From NCBI RefSeq assembly GCF_014647075.1, contig NZ_BMOM01000018.1:3874-67873 (forward strand): a DNA stretch of 64,000 nt, written 5' to 3'. The stretch's first letter is position 1. Each line of letters begins with the position of its first letter. The notes beneath the pieces were generated by a model that made no database searches, was not told the DNA's origin, and saw only the letters and a program-made list of their open reading frames with translations. The DNA is from Deinococcus aerophilus (lineage in GTDB: Bacteria > Deinococcota > Deinococci > Deinococcales > Deinococcaceae). Below, one piece after another: positions 9,897 to 19,478 of the stretch. The position numbers and the translations under genes are program-made.

Positions 9897-9935
9897 GACT
9901 GCTCCCCGCCCTAAAGGACGGGGGTTCTTTCTGCG
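9897..9935. mobile_element. IS200/IS605-like end hairpin (solo remnant)
   Basis: The segment contains CTCCCCGCCCTAAAGGACGG followed by GGGTTCTTTCT, which closely resembles the right-end hairpin of IS200/IS605 (TnpB-type) elements. No tnpA or tnpB is present, so this would be a solo end left between the antiporter gene and the upstream permease gene. The alternative is an ordinary plus-strand terminator hairpin with a T-rich tail, but the annotated genes on both sides run on the minus strand. Confidence 0.4.
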
Positions 9936-10066
9936 CGGCTCTCTCCGCCATGGGGCGGCCTCGGGCTGAGCGCGAACGTCGCGTTGCAACGTCCAAGAAC
10001 ATCGTTCGGTGGGAACAGGGCCGGGTACAGAAGGGGGAAAGGGGGACGGAAGCCCGCCCCGCCGTC

Positions 10067-11419
10067 CTACTGCCCCAGCATGAAGGCCAGGTAGTACAGC
10101 CCCAGCGCCACCGTGACCGTTACGAGCGCCACCGGCGTGCCGTATTTCATGAACTGCCCGAAGCCCATCGGGTGGCCCTCACGCGCGGCGATGTCCGAGA
10201 CCACGATGTTGGCCGACGCGCCGATCAGGGTCAGGTTGCCGCCCAGGCATGCGCCCAGCGACAGCGCCCACCACAGCGGGTCCATGGCCGGCCCCAGGGT
10301 GGTCTGCAACTCGCGCAGCACGCTCGCCATGGAGATGGTGAAGGGAATGTTGTCCACAAAGCCGCTGATGATCGCGCTGGAAAAGCCCACTGCCAGGATG
10401 CCGGCTCCGATGTTGCCGCCGATGGCGTCGGTCAGGCCCGCGGCCACCGTCTGGAAGACGCCCACGTGTTCCAGGCCGCCCACCACGATGAACAGACCCA
10501 TGAAGAACAGCAGCGTGGTCCACTCCACCTGCTCGAACAGTTCCACCGGGGTCAGGTCGGCGATCAGCATCAGGAAGGTGGAGGTGGTCAGGGCGACCAG
10601 ACCCGCTTCCAGGCCGAGGGGGTGACCGATCATGAACAGCAGCAGCGTGACCGCAAAGACGCCCAGCGCCTGTTTCATCAACCGGGGATTGGTCTTGATG
10701 GGCGTGTTGTCGGTGAGGACCTGACGCAGCCGCTCGCCCGAGCCGTTGGCCGCGAGGTCGCCGCGGGCGCGCATCAGCAGGTGCATCAGCGCGATGCCGA
10801 TAAAGGTGGCGACGGTGGCGAAGGGGGCCACGTTCACCAGAAAGTCCCCGAAGCCCTTGCCCGCCACCGATCCGATGATGATGTTGGGGGGATCGCCCAC
10901 CAGCGTGGCGGTGCCGCCGGTGTTGCTCGCCAGGATCACGGCGATCAGGTAGGGCATGGGCCGCAGGCCCAGCCGGGTGACCACCGTCACCACCACCGGG
11001 GCCATGAACAGCACGGTGGTCACGTTGTCCAGAAAGGCGCTGAACACGGCGGTCAGGATCGAGAAGGTCCACAGCACCCGCGCCGGTTCGCCGCGGGTGA
11101 TGATCATGGCGCGGCGCGCGACCAGATCAAAAAAACCGCTGCGGCTCAGCACATTGACGATGTTCATCATGCCGAACAGCAAGAAGATGGTGTTGAAGTC
11201 GATGCTTGCCCACGCCTGGCTGGGCGTCAGGATGCCCACCACCATCACGGCGCAGGCCCCCAGCAGCGCGGCCACCGTGCGGTGAACGTACTTTTCCAGC
11301 AGGATCATGGCGTAGGTCGCCACGAACAGCACGATGGCGAGCGCGGTCAGGGTGCCGGGGCTGAGGTTCAGGCCCAGGCTGGTCAGCAGGTTGAGGGGTT
11401 CACCGCCGGTCTCATGCAT
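10067..11419 (-). CDS. ArsB/NhaD/SLC13-type ion transporter (citrate/arsenite permease superfamily)
   Basis: 450 residues, about 11-12 hydrophobic segments. The ion transporter superfamily motifs are visible: FSAFLDNVTTVLFMAPV in the first half and SGFVDNIPFTI in the second (repeated DN motifs), plus GDPPNIIIGS and GACLGGNLTLIGASANIV, which form the paired substrate loops. The family includes arsenite, citrate, sulfate and Na+/H+ exchangers; the substrate cannot be told from sequence. The neighbours are other ion transporters and no ars genes, which argues against arsenite. ATG at 11419 has a GGGGAG upstream. Confidence 0.85.
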   Translation of the reverse strand: MHETGGEPLNLLTSLGLNLSPGTLTALAIVLFVATYAMILLEKYVHRTVAALLGACAVMVVGILTPSQAWASIDFNTIFLLFGMMNIVNVLSRSGFFDLVARRAMIITRGEPARVLWTFSILTAVFSAFLDNVTTVLFMAPVVVTVVTRLGLRPMPYLIAVILASNTGGTATLVGDPPNIIIGSVAGKGFGDFLVNVAPFATVATFIGIALMHLLMRARGDLAANGSGERLRQVLTDNTPIKTNPRLMKQALGVFAVTLLLFMIGHPLGLEAGLVALTTSTFLMLIADLTPVELFEQVEWTTLLFFMGLFIVVGGLEHVGVFQTVAAGLTDAIGGNIGAGILAVGFSSAIISGFVDNIPFTISMASVLRELQTTLGPAMDPLWWALSLGACLGGNLTLIGASANIVVSDIAAREGHPMGFGQFMKYGTPVALVTVTVALGLYYLAFMLGQ

Positions 11420-11726
11420 GACAGGCTCCCCGGAGGCGGCGCAGGGGATGAGGCAGGGGACAGGCAGCGGGCAACACGGTCAGGCTGTTCAACGGAGAGC
11501 TCCTTATGGTGGAAACGGAAAGTCAAGCATACGGACTGCAGCGGAGCGGCGCCGGGGAGGCAGCACATCACAGGCAGCCCCACACGAAAAATGGAGAAGT
11601 CCTGCCCGCAGACTCCTCCAGTTCGGCGTATGGTCGCCGGCACCCGCCGCAGTCCAGCAGGATTGTGGCTGCCAGTGTACATCAGCCGTTCGCCTCCCTT
11701 CCCCGCACCGGTGCCCGGCGGGGCGG
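11420..11726. other. Long leader between SulP and permease genes
   Basis: About 300 bases with several GC-rich self-complementary segments and a TAAGGAG ribosome-site-like sequence near 11500 (minus strand) that is not followed by a long frame. It carries the promoter of the permease gene. A structured leader is possible, but I could not match any known riboswitch consensus. Confidence 0.3.
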
Positions 11727-13253
11727 TCAGTGTCCGCCGGCCCCGGGGGCCTTGCCCGGTTTGTCGTAGGTGCCCAGGCGGTCGAGCAGGTGGGCCGAGG
11801 CCTCGTTCAGGCCGGTAATCTCGGGCTCCACCCCCAGCGCCTGGTATTTCAGCACGACCTTGTCGAGCGCGGCGACGGCGGAGCCGTCCCACAGGTGGGC
11901 GCCGCTGAGGTCGATGACGACCCGCCGGGCCGGATGGGCAAAGTCGAACTGGTGCACGAAGTCGTGGGTGCTCACGAAGAACAGCTGGCCCTCCACCCGG
12001 TAGGTGCGGCCGTCCGGGTGGTCACTGGCGGTGACCGACGACAGCTTGGAGACCTGACGCGCGAAGAACAGCGCGCTGAGGATCACGCCGATCAGCACGC
12101 CCTTGGAGAGGTCGTGCGTGACGACGGTAGTCAGCACGGTGGCGATCATCACGATGCCCTCGCCCTTCGGAAACACCGTCAGCGTACGGACGCTGCTCCA
12201 GTCGAAGGTGCTGACACTCACCACGATCATCACCGCGACCAGCGCCGCCATCGGAATCTGCACGAGCAGCGGCTGCAGCACCAGGATCAGCAGCAGCAAA
12301 AACGCCCCGGCCACGAAGGTGGACAGCCGCCCGCGCCCCCCGTTGGACACGTTGATCATGCTCTGGCCGATCATGGCGCAGCCCGCCATTCCCCCGAAAA
12401 AGCCGGTGATGATGTTCGCCACGCCCTGTCCGCGCGACTCGGTGTTCTTGTTGCTCGTGGTGTCGGTGCGCTCGTCGACCAGCTGGGCGGTGAGCAGGCT
12501 CTCGAGCAGGCCCACCAGACACAGCGTCAGCGCCACCGGAAAGATGATCTGCAGCGTTTCCAGGGTCAGCGGCACCTGGGGAAAGTGCAGCGGGGGCAGC
12601 GTGGCGGGCAGCGCGCCCATGTCGCCCACGGTCTTGACGTCCGCCCCAGTCCACACCGCCACGGCCGTGAGCGCCACGATGGCGACGAGGGCGCTGGGCA
12701 CGGCCCGGAACACGCGCGGCAGCAGGTAGATGATCGCCAGCCCGGCGGCGACCATCGCGTACATCTGCCAGCCGGCGCCCACGAACTGCGGCAACTGCGC
12801 CGAGAAGATCAGAATCGCCAGCGCATTGACGAAGCCCACCATCACCGGACGCGGCACGAACTTCAGGTAACGGGCCAGCCGCGCCCAGCCGAACACGATC
12901 TGCAGCCCCCCGGTCAGGATGGTCGCGGCGAACAGGTACTCCAGGCCGTGGTTCTTGACCAGGCCCACCATCAGCAGGGCCATCGCTCCGGTGGCCGCGC
13001 TGATCATGGCGGGCCGGCCGCCGATAAAGGCGATCACCATCGCGATGATGAACGACGCGTACAGCCCCACCTTGGGGTCCACCCCGGCGATGATGGAAAA
13101 GGCGATGGCCTCGGGAATCAGGGCCAGGGCGACCACGATGCCCGCCAGGATGTCGCCGCGCGGATTGTGAAACCACTCGCGCAGGTAGGTCTGCAGGGCC
13201 GAGGGCCGGGAAGCGGGCGGGGGCGATGCGGGAGAAGCGGGGATAAACGTCAT
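11727..13253 (-). CDS. SulP-family anion transporter with STAS domain
   Basis: 508 residues. The membrane domain (residues ~20-400) has the SulP opening ([32 protein letters not shown]) and the [20 protein letters not shown] motif. A cytoplasmic STAS domain follows at ~420-500 ([21 protein letters not shown]). Members transport sulfate, bicarbonate or dicarboxylates with Na+ or H+. The [11 protein letters not shown] form and the 508-residue length are common in bacterial SulP proteins whose substrate is not assigned. ATG at 13253 with GAGGTTCTGC before it. It is divergent from the antiporter at 13473. Confidence 0.88.
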   Translation of the reverse strand: MTFIPASPASPPPASRPSALQTYLREWFHNPRGDILAGIVVALALIPEAIAFSIIAGVDPKVGLYASFIIAMVIAFIGGRPAMISAATGAMALLMVGLVKNHGLEYLFAATILTGGLQIVFGWARLARYLKFVPRPVMVGFVNALAILIFSAQLPQFVGAGWQMYAMVAAGLAIIYLLPRVFRAVPSALVAIVALTAVAVWTGADVKTVGDMGALPATLPPLHFPQVPLTLETLQIIFPVALTLCLVGLLESLLTAQLVDERTDTTSNKNTESRGQGVANIITGFFGGMAGCAMIGQSMINVSNGGRGRLSTFVAGAFLLLLILVLQPLLVQIPMAALVAVMIVVSVSTFDWSSVRTLTVFPKGEGIVMIATVLTTVVTHDLSKGVLIGVILSALFFARQVSKLSSVTASDHPDGRTYRVEGQLFFVSTHDFVHQFDFAHPARRVVIDLSGAHLWDGSAVAALDKVVLKYQALGVEPEITGLNEASAHLLDRLGTYDKPGKAPGAGGH

Positions 13254-13459
13254 GCAGAACCTCGGGGAACGCCGTCCGGAAGGGCGCGGCGCGGCTCACG
13301 GCGAATGCGCGGGCCGGGGAGAGCGGGGGGGGGACGGGGTTATCGTCAGGGGGCCTCACGCGAAGTGGGAACGGCGGCCCTGCGGCCCAGGAAGTATGCC
13401 CGATGGCCGCCGGGGGACGCAAGGGCGCGGGATACCGTCTGTGCGCGCCCCCGCTCCGC

Positions 13460-13465
13460 TACACT
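13460..13465 (+). promoter_or_regulatory. TACACT -10 element, leaderless start
   Basis: TACACT is 7 bases before the ATG at 13473, the spacing expected for a leaderless transcript in Deinococcus. No ribosome site is present. Confidence 0.6.
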
Positions 13466-13472
13466 TCCGGCG

Positions 13473-15326
13473 ATGCTGCACCTTGAAGAAGCCGTGGTGG
13501 CGCTGCCGGTGATGGTGGCGCTGGGCCTGGCGGCCCAGGTTCTCGCCGCGCGGCTGCGGGTGCCCGCCATTCTGCCGCTGCTGCTCGTGGGCTTTCTGGT
13601 GGGCCCGGTGCTGCACTGGATCTCGCCGGGCACGGCGCTGCGCCCCCAGGGCCTGTCGGTGCTGACCTCGCTGGCGGTGGGCGTGATTCTCTTCGAGGGC
13701 GGCCTGACCCTGAAGTTCGCCGACATCCGGGGGCTGGGGCGGGCGGTGCGGCGGCTTGTCGGCGTGGGGGCGGGAATCACCTGGGGCCTCTCGGCGCTGG
13801 CCGCGCACCTGATCGTGGGTCTGCCGTGGGGCGTGGCGGCCCTGTTCGGGGCGCTGGTGATCGTCACCGGCCCGACCGTGATCGCGCCGCTGCTGCGCAA
13901 CATCCGCCCCAACGCCAAGGTCGCCGGGGTGCTGCGCTGGGAGGGCATCCTGATTGATCCGGTGGGGGCCCTGGCCGCCGCCATCGCCTTTGAGTGGGTG
14001 CGCACTTCGGGAAGGGAAGAGGCCCTGAGCGCCACGCTGGTTCACCTGGGGTCCTTTGTGGGCGTGGGGCTGGCCGTGGGGGTGGTGATGGGCGGAGCGC
14101 TGGCGGTGGTCCTGAGACGCGAGTGGTTGCCCGAGCATCTGGTGAACCCCAGTGTGCTTGCCTGGGTTCTGCTGGCGCTGGGGATCAGCGATTCGTTTGC
14201 GCCCGAGAGCGGCCTGCTCTCGACCACCCTGATGGGCCTGATCGTCGCCAACGCGCGGGTGCCGCAGGCCGAGGGCGTGCTGCACTTCAAAGAGGAGCTG
14301 GTGGTGGTGCTGCTGTCCACCATCTTCGTGGCGCTGGCGGCCAACGTGCCGGCCGAGGCGCTGGGCGCGGTGTTCACGCCAGGACCCCTGCTGCTGCTGC
14401 TCGCCATGGTGCTGGTCGTCCGGCCCGCCAGCGTTCTGCTCAGCACCCTGGGGACCAGCCTGAACCTGCGCGAGCGGCTGTTCATCAGCTACGTGGGACC
14501 GCGCGGCATCGTGGCGGCGGCCATCAGCGCGCTGTTTGCCGAGCGGCTGACCGCCCTGGGCGTGCCGGGGGCCGAAACGCTGCTCACGCTGGTGTTCGCG
14601 GTCATTGTGGGCACGGTGATCCTGGCGAGTCTGACCGCCCGCCCGGTGGCCCGCGCGCTGAACGTGCTGGAGGCCGAGCCCTTCGGTTACCTGATCGTGG
14701 GCGCCCACCCGCTGGGCCGCGAGCTGGCCGCCGCCCTGAAGGCCGAGAATGTAGAAGTGTTGCTTGCAGACACCAACCGCAACAACATCGCTCAGGCGCG
14801 GCTGGAGGGGCTGCGCAGCCATTACGGCACGCTGCTGGGCGAGGCGGCCGACCGGCTGTCCCTCGAAGGGCTGGGCCACCTGCTGGCCCTGACGCCCAAC
14901 GACGAGGCCAACGCCCTGAGCGCGGCCAAGTACCGGCGCGAGTTCGGCAAGGCGAACGTGTTTCAGCTGCAGCCGCGCGGCGCCGACCAGCGCACCCGCC
15001 TGCAGGAGGCGGAGCGGGCCACGTCCGCCTTCCTGCACGCCCCCACCTTCGATGAACTGCAGGAGCGCCATCAGGCCGGCGAACGCGTGCGCCGCACCGG
15101 ACTGACCGAGGAATACACCCTGGAGGACTTCCGGCGCGACCAGCCCGGCGCCACGCTGCTGCTCGCGGGCCGCGGGGGCCAGTTCTCGGTGCTCACCGGC
15201 ACGGAGGTGGAGTTGCCGCCCGAGACCACCGTGATCTCGCTCGGTCCACCGGACGAGGGAGACGCCGCGAAACGCGCGGACCCGCCGCGCAACCCCGGTG
15301 CACTGGAAGGCAAGCTGCCCGGCTGA
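13473..15326 (+). CDS. Cation/proton antiporter with RCK/TrkA-N-like domain
   Basis: 617 residues. The first ~400 are a CPA-type antiporter membrane domain with FEGGLTLK near residue 80, VTGPTVIAPLLRN near 130 and GILIDPVGALAA near 155, the family's ion-binding region; YVGPRGIVAAAIS lies near 335. After residue 400 a soluble nucleotide-binding-like domain begins (FGYLIVGAHPLGRELAAALK, VLLADTN), as in K+/H+ antiporters gated by nucleotides. The tail to 617 is Pro/Arg-rich. Located in the inner membrane. The ATG is fixed by the -10 box at 13460. The same frame is open for 2 kb upstream, antisense to SulP, without support. Confidence 0.88.
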   Translation: MLHLEEAVVALPVMVALGLAAQVLAARLRVPAILPLLLVGFLVGPVLHWISPGTALRPQGLSVLTSLAVGVILFEGGLTLKFADIRGLGRAVRRLVGVGAGITWGLSALAAHLIVGLPWGVAALFGALVIVTGPTVIAPLLRNIRPNAKVAGVLRWEGILIDPVGALAAAIAFEWVRTSGREEALSATLVHLGSFVGVGLAVGVVMGGALAVVLRREWLPEHLVNPSVLAWVLLALGISDSFAPESGLLSTTLMGLIVANARVPQAEGVLHFKEELVVVLLSTIFVALAANVPAEALGAVFTPGPLLLLLAMVLVVRPASVLLSTLGTSLNLRERLFISYVGPRGIVAAAISALFAERLTALGVPGAETLLTLVFAVIVGTVILASLTARPVARALNVLEAEPFGYLIVGAHPLGRELAAALKAENVEVLLADTNRNNIAQARLEGLRSHYGTLLGEAADRLSLEGLGHLLALTPNDEANALSAAKYRREFGKANVFQLQPRGADQRTRLQEAERATSAFLHAPTFDELQERHQAGERVRRTGLTEEYTLEDFRRDQPGATLLLAGRGGQFSVLTGTEVELPPETTVISLGPPDEGDAAKRADPPRNPGALEGKLPG

Positions 15327-15418
15327 GTGCCGGCCCCCCCCCACGCGGCCTCCAAGCATGAACCCTGCGGCCCCCGGTTTCACACGGCCCCGCGCGGCGG
15401 GGGGTCCAGACTGCGGGG

Positions 15419-15973
15419 ATGGAATTGCTGTGGTCGGTCCTGAGCGAACTGCTCACGCCCCAGAACGGATGGTCGGTGCGGCTGGTGATTCGTATCGTTC
15501 TCAGCACGCTGCTGCTGTTCGGGTACATCGTGGTGCTCGCGCGCACCTTCGGCTCCCGGACCTTCGCCACCTTCACCTCCTACGACTTCCTGACCAATGT
15601 GGCCGCCGGATCGCTGGTCGCGAGCGCCATCCTGGGCCGCAGCGTGGTGGAAAGCAGCCTGAGCCTGCTTGTGCTGGTGGGAGCGCAGTCGCTCGTCTCG
15701 GGAGCCAGTGCGCGTTCGCGGCGGGCCCAGCAGGTCTTTGACAACGGCCCGGTGGTGCTCGTCGAGCGCGGGCAGATGCGCCGCGAGGCGATGCGCCGCT
15801 CGCGCGTCTCGGAGGCCATCTTGCACGAGGAACTGCGTCAGGCGGGTGTGAACAGCCTGGAGCAGGTCGCCTTCGCGGTGCTGGAATCCGGCGGGCGCAT
15901 CAGCATCCTGCAGTCGTCGGGGGACGGCGCAGTGGTCGGCCAGAACGTGCTGCCAATGGCCAAGAGGCCATGA
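15419..15973 (+). CDS. DUF421 membrane protein (YetF/YcaP family)
   Basis: 184 residues. Two or three N-terminal hydrophobic segments (to about residue 85), with the family's TFASFDFLTN-like stretch (TFATFTSYDFLTNVAAGS), precede a small cytoplasmic domain containing VERGQMRREAMRRSRVSEAIL and LRQAGVNSLEQVAFAVLESGG. This is the DUF421/YetF layout. The biochemical function is unknown for the family. It is short of the usual 200-230 residues only at the C-terminus. It sits in a run of plus-strand membrane genes. Confidence 0.85.
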   Translation: MELLWSVLSELLTPQNGWSVRLVIRIVLSTLLLFGYIVVLARTFGSRTFATFTSYDFLTNVAAGSLVASAILGRSVVESSLSLLVLVGAQSLVSGASARSRRAQQVFDNGPVVLVERGQMRREAMRRSRVSEAILHEELRQAGVNSLEQVAFAVLESGGRISILQSSGDGAVVGQNVLPMAKRP

Positions 15974-16012
15974 ATACGGCCCCAGTACGCCGCAGGGTAC
16001 GCTGAAGTTCTC

Positions 16013-17002
16013 ATGAATCTTGAACTCAGTGCCATGTGGGCCCGGCTGCAGAACATGTTGCAGGGCTTTATCGTGGCCATTCCCAATGTGCTGATCGGGC
16101 TGCTGATCTTCCTGATCTTCATGGTGATCGCCCGGCTGGCCCGCAACGCCGTGATCAGTGTGGCGCAGCGCGCCGGCCAGCCCCGGGGCATCGCGCTCGT
16201 CTTCTCGCGCATCGCGTCGTGGGTGGTGCTCGGCGTGGGTGTGCTCGTGGCCCTGACCGTGATCTTCCCGACCCTGACGGCCGCCTCGCTGTTCGGCGCG
16301 CTGGGGGTCAGCGGGGTCGCCATCGGTTTTGCCTTCAAGGACATCTTCCAGAACCTGCTCGCGGGCCTGCTGATCCTGATCACCCGGCCCTTTCGCATCG
16401 GTGACCAGATCGTCTCGGGCAACCACGAGGGCGTGGTCGAGGACATCCAGGTGCGCGCCACGTTGCTGCGCACCTACGACAACCGCCAGGTGGTGATTCC
16501 CAACTCCGAGCTGTACACCAACCGCGTGACCGTCAATACTGCCTACGACCACCGCCGTCTGGCCGTCACCGTGGGCATCGGCTACGGCGACGACATCGCG
16601 GCGGCCCGGGCGCTGATCCTGAAGACCCTGCAGGAGATAGACGGCCTGCTGGCCGATCCGGCCCCCACGGTGCTGGTGCGCGAACTCGGCGACTTCTCGG
16701 TGAACCTGGAGGTGCGCTTCTGGATCAATCCGCCGGTGCGCCGCGAGGCGGTCGAGGCCCAGGACCTGGTGCTGGAGGCCATCAAGGGCGCGCTGCCCGC
16801 GGCCGGCTTCGACCTGCCCTTTCCGACCCAGCAGGTGCTGTTTCACGACCAGACCGAGATCACCGATGGCGACCGTGAGCGCCAGCGCGAGGGCTGGCCG
16901 GCCCGCGGGGACAATCCACCGTCGCGTCAGGCGGCGCAGCGGGAGACGCGGGACTCCGGGCCGTCCGGGGGCGGTGGACCCACCCCGGCCCAGCGGCCAT
17001 GA
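16013..17002 (+). CDS. Small-conductance mechanosensitive channel, MscS family
   Basis: 329 residues. Three N-terminal hydrophobic segments lead to the pore-lining TM3 with the Gly/Ala-rich ALGVSGVAIGFAFKDIFQN stretch near residue 100, then the beta domain (PFRIGDQIVSG, GVVEDIQVRAT, YDNRQVVIPNSEL) and the alpha/beta domain. It opens under membrane tension to release solutes after osmotic downshock. The C-terminal ~45 residues are polar and low complexity. Its stop overlaps the start of the DUF2254 gene (ATGA), so the two are probably translated together. Confidence 0.92.
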   Translation: MNLELSAMWARLQNMLQGFIVAIPNVLIGLLIFLIFMVIARLARNAVISVAQRAGQPRGIALVFSRIASWVVLGVGVLVALTVIFPTLTAASLFGALGVSGVAIGFAFKDIFQNLLAGLLILITRPFRIGDQIVSGNHEGVVEDIQVRATLLRTYDNRQVVIPNSELYTNRVTVNTAYDHRRLAVTVGIGYGDDIAAARALILKTLQEIDGLLADPAPTVLVRELGDFSVNLEVRFWINPPVRREAVEAQDLVLEAIKGALPAAGFDLPFPTQQVLFHDQTEITDGDRERQREGWPARGDNPPSRQAAQRETRDSGPSGGGGPTPAQRP

Positions 17003-18354
17003 AGAACATCAAACGCCTGGCGCTGCGCTCACGCATGATCACCCGCGAGTTCTGGTTCGTCCCCGCGGTGATGACGGTGCTGGCGCTGATCCTGGCCGAG
17101 ACGGGCATCAACATGGAGGAGAAGTACGGCGTGCCCGAGAGCCTGAACTTCGTGTACGGCGGCGGCGAGACCGGATCACGCAGCCTGCTGTCGGCCATCG
17201 CGGGCAGTTCCATCGGCGTGGCGGGCACGGTCTTTTCCATCACCATCGCGGCGCTGTCGTACGCCGCGGGGTCCATGGGGCCCCGACTGCTGGAGAACTT
17301 CACCAGCGACCGCGGCAACCAGTTCACCCTGGGCACCTTCATCTCCACCTTCGCCTTCTCGCTCTACACCCTGCGGGCGGTGACCGGCAGCAACGACCAG
17401 CCCTTCGTGCCGCATTACAACGTGACCTTCGCGCTGGCGCTGGGGGTGGCCTGCGTGGGCATGCTCGTGTACTACCTCGCGCACATCACCCGTTCGATCA
17501 ACATGACCCAGATTGCCAACCTGCTGCGCAACGACATGCGCTCGGCCCTGATGCACGCGACCTTGGAAGACGACCCCGACCACGACGGAGCGACGGCCCC
17601 ACCGCAGGAGTTCTGGCTGGGCGGCGAGACGCTGCATGCGCCGAGCAGCGGCTACCTGCAGCTGATGGACACCGAGCTGCTGCTCAAGCTGGCCTGTGAC
17701 GCGCAGGTGGCGCTGCTGCTGCATGTGCGCCCCGGCGACTACGTGTTTCCCAATTCGGTGATTGCGGTGGGCGTGCCGCGGCTGCCCGAGAACGTGATGG
17801 ACGCCCTGACGCTGGGCGACCGCCGCACCGTGGGTCAGGACCTGGAATACAGCGTGCGTCAGCTGGCCGAGGTCGCGGCCCGCGCCCTGAGCCCCGGCGT
17901 GAACGATCCGGTGACGGCCATCGACATCATCGACCGCTTCGGCGACGCGCTGTGCAGCCTGCAGGACCGCCGCTGGCCCGACGGGGTGTATTACCACGAC
18001 CACCAGCTGCGTCTGGTCGTGCCGGTCACCGATTTTGACGGCCTGACCGACAGCATGTTCCACATGATCCGCCAGTACGGCAAGAGCAGCCCCAGCGTGA
18101 TGCTGCGCATGCTGGAGGTGCTGGGCACCACCGCCTCCTGCCTGACCGACGCCGAGCGGCGCGGCGTGATCCGCCGCCACGCGGGGCTGGTGCGCGAGGA
18201 CGCCCTGCGGGGCATCGAGAACTCCGGCGACCGCGCCGACATCGAGGACCGGTACCGCGACGTGCTCAACACCCTGGCCAACGGGCCGGTGGCCGAGGTG
18301 AGGCGAGCGGCCCGCCACGCCGTGCGCCAGGCCCAGGGCGACCGGGCCGACTGA
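16999..18354 (+). CDS. DUF2254 predicted membrane protein
   Basis: 451 residues. About four membrane segments lie in the first 160 residues (VPAVMTVLALILAE; GSSIGVAGTVFSITIAALSYA, preceded by SLLSAIA), followed by a large soluble domain with RTVGQDLEYSVRQLAEVAARALSPGVNDPVTA, the hallmark of DUF2254. The function is unknown. The 4-base overlap with mscS suggests a shared role in envelope or osmotic stress. ATG at 16999 is the only start consistent with the overlap. Confidence 0.85.
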   Translation: MKNIKRLALRSRMITREFWFVPAVMTVLALILAETGINMEEKYGVPESLNFVYGGGETGSRSLLSAIAGSSIGVAGTVFSITIAALSYAAGSMGPRLLENFTSDRGNQFTLGTFISTFAFSLYTLRAVTGSNDQPFVPHYNVTFALALGVACVGMLVYYLAHITRSINMTQIANLLRNDMRSALMHATLEDDPDHDGATAPPQEFWLGGETLHAPSSGYLQLMDTELLLKLACDAQVALLLHVRPGDYVFPNSVIAVGVPRLPENVMDALTLGDRRTVGQDLEYSVRQLAEVAARALSPGVNDPVTAIDIIDRFGDALCSLQDRRWPDGVYYHDHQLRLVVPVTDFDGLTDSMFHMIRQYGKSSPSVMLRMLEVLGTTASCLTDAERRGVIRRHAGLVREDALRGIENSGDRADIEDRYRDVLNTLANGPVAEVRRAARHAVRQAQGDRAD

Positions 18355-18437
18355 GCGCCCCCCCGGGTACTGCGCGGGTACTGGAACTGTGCCGCCTGCT
18401 TACAGTTGCAGGCCGGGAAACGCGGCCCAATGCCCAC

Positions 18438-19457
18438 ATGACGACCACTGACCGGACCATCTCCCGTGAAATCCAGCTGGCGGCCCGCCCCCAGGGAGCG
18501 CCCAAGGACAGCGATTTTGCCCTGATCGAGCGCGAGCTGGGCCAGCCCGGATCAGGCGAGGTGCTCGTGCGCAACCTGTACCTGACGGTTGATCCCTACA
18601 TGCGCGGGCGCATGAACGACGTCAAATCCTACACGCCGCCCTTCGCGCTGAACGAGACCATGACCGGCGGAGCGGTGGGGGAGGTCGTGGCTTCCGGTGT
18701 GGACACGTTGAAGCCCGGCGACCTGGTGCTGCATGACCAGGGCTGGCGGACCCACGCTGTGCTGAAGGCCACATCGGCCCGCAAGGTCGATGCCCGGCCC
18801 GGCGTGTCGCCCAGCGCCTATCTGGGCATCCTGGGCATGCCCGGCCAGACCGCCTACGCGGGGCTGCTGGAGGTCGCGGCCATGAAGCCCGGCGACGTGG
18901 TGTTCGTGTCGGGCGCGGCGGGGGCGGTGGGCAGCGCGGTGGGCCAGATCGCCCGCCTGAAGGGAGCCGGGCGCGTGATCGGCAGCGCGGGATCGGCCGA
19001 CAAGGTGGCGCACCTGACCGGGAAGCTGGGCTTTGACGCCGCCTTCAACTACAAGGACGGCCCGGTCATGGCGCAGCTGCGCGAGGCCGCGCCCGACGGC
19101 ATCGACGTGTATTTCGACAACGTGGGCGGCGACCACCTGGAAGCGGCGCTGGCCGCCTTTAAGGTGTTTGGCCGGGCCGCGCTGTGCGGAGCGATCAGCC
19201 AGTACAACGCCACCTCCGCGCCCAGCGCGCCGCGCAACCTGGCCCTCGCCATCGGCAAGCAGCTGACCCTCAAGGGCTTTATCGTGGGCACCTACAACAG
19301 CGTGTTTCCGCAGTTCGTGCAGGAGGTGGGCGGCTGGCTCGCCTCGGGCGAGCTGCACTACGACGAGACGGTGGTGGAGGGCATCGAGAACATGCCCCGG
19401 GCCTTCATGGGCATGCTCAGCGGCGAGAACACCGGCAAGATGGTCGTGAAGCTCTAG
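18438..19457 (+). CDS. NADP-dependent zinc-independent oxidoreductase (MDR, PTGR/leukotriene B4 dehydrogenase-like)
   Basis: 339 residues, typical length. GroES-like N-terminal domain (TVDPYMRGRMND) and Rossmann domain with VSGAAGAVGSAVGQIAR near residue 155; IDVYFDNVGGDHLEAAL near 215 is the signature of the enal/alkenal double-bond reductases such as curA and PTGR. Predicted reaction: NADPH-dependent reduction of alpha,beta-unsaturated aldehydes or ketones in the cytoplasm. No zinc ligands. Monocistronic, converging with folA. Confidence 0.88.
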   Translation: MTTTDRTISREIQLAARPQGAPKDSDFALIERELGQPGSGEVLVRNLYLTVDPYMRGRMNDVKSYTPPFALNETMTGGAVGEVVASGVDTLKPGDLVLHDQGWRTHAVLKATSARKVDARPGVSPSAYLGILGMPGQTAYAGLLEVAAMKPGDVVFVSGAAGAVGSAVGQIARLKGAGRVIGSAGSADKVAHLTGKLGFDAAFNYKDGPVMAQLREAAPDGIDVYFDNVGGDHLEAALAAFKVFGRAALCGAISQYNATSAPSAPRNLALAIGKQLTLKGFIVGTYNSVFPQFVQEVGGWLASGELHYDETVVEGIENMPRAFMGMLSGENTGKMVVKL

Positions 19458-19478
19458 AAAACGGTCGGCGGCCCGGCC

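Noticed and set aside
11420..11726. Riboswitch upstream of the permease gene
   Set aside because: Several stems can be drawn but none of the conserved cores I know (ydaO, crcB/fluoride, cobalamin, yybP) could be matched.
11334..13472. Upstream extension of the second antiporter frame
   Set aside because: The frame is open for over 700 codons upstream but lies antisense to SulP and its peptide is low-complexity His/Arg/Gln. The -10 box at 13460 and the conserved N-terminus fix the start at 13473.
13356..15383. 675-codon minus-strand frame, His/Gln-rich, antisense to the antiporter
   Set aside because: It is the antisense shadow of a well-supported membrane protein gene; composition is typical of such shadows in GC-rich DNA and no start signal is present. 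The same applies to other long frames antisense to CPA1, SulP, paaZ, tkt and the dehydratase.
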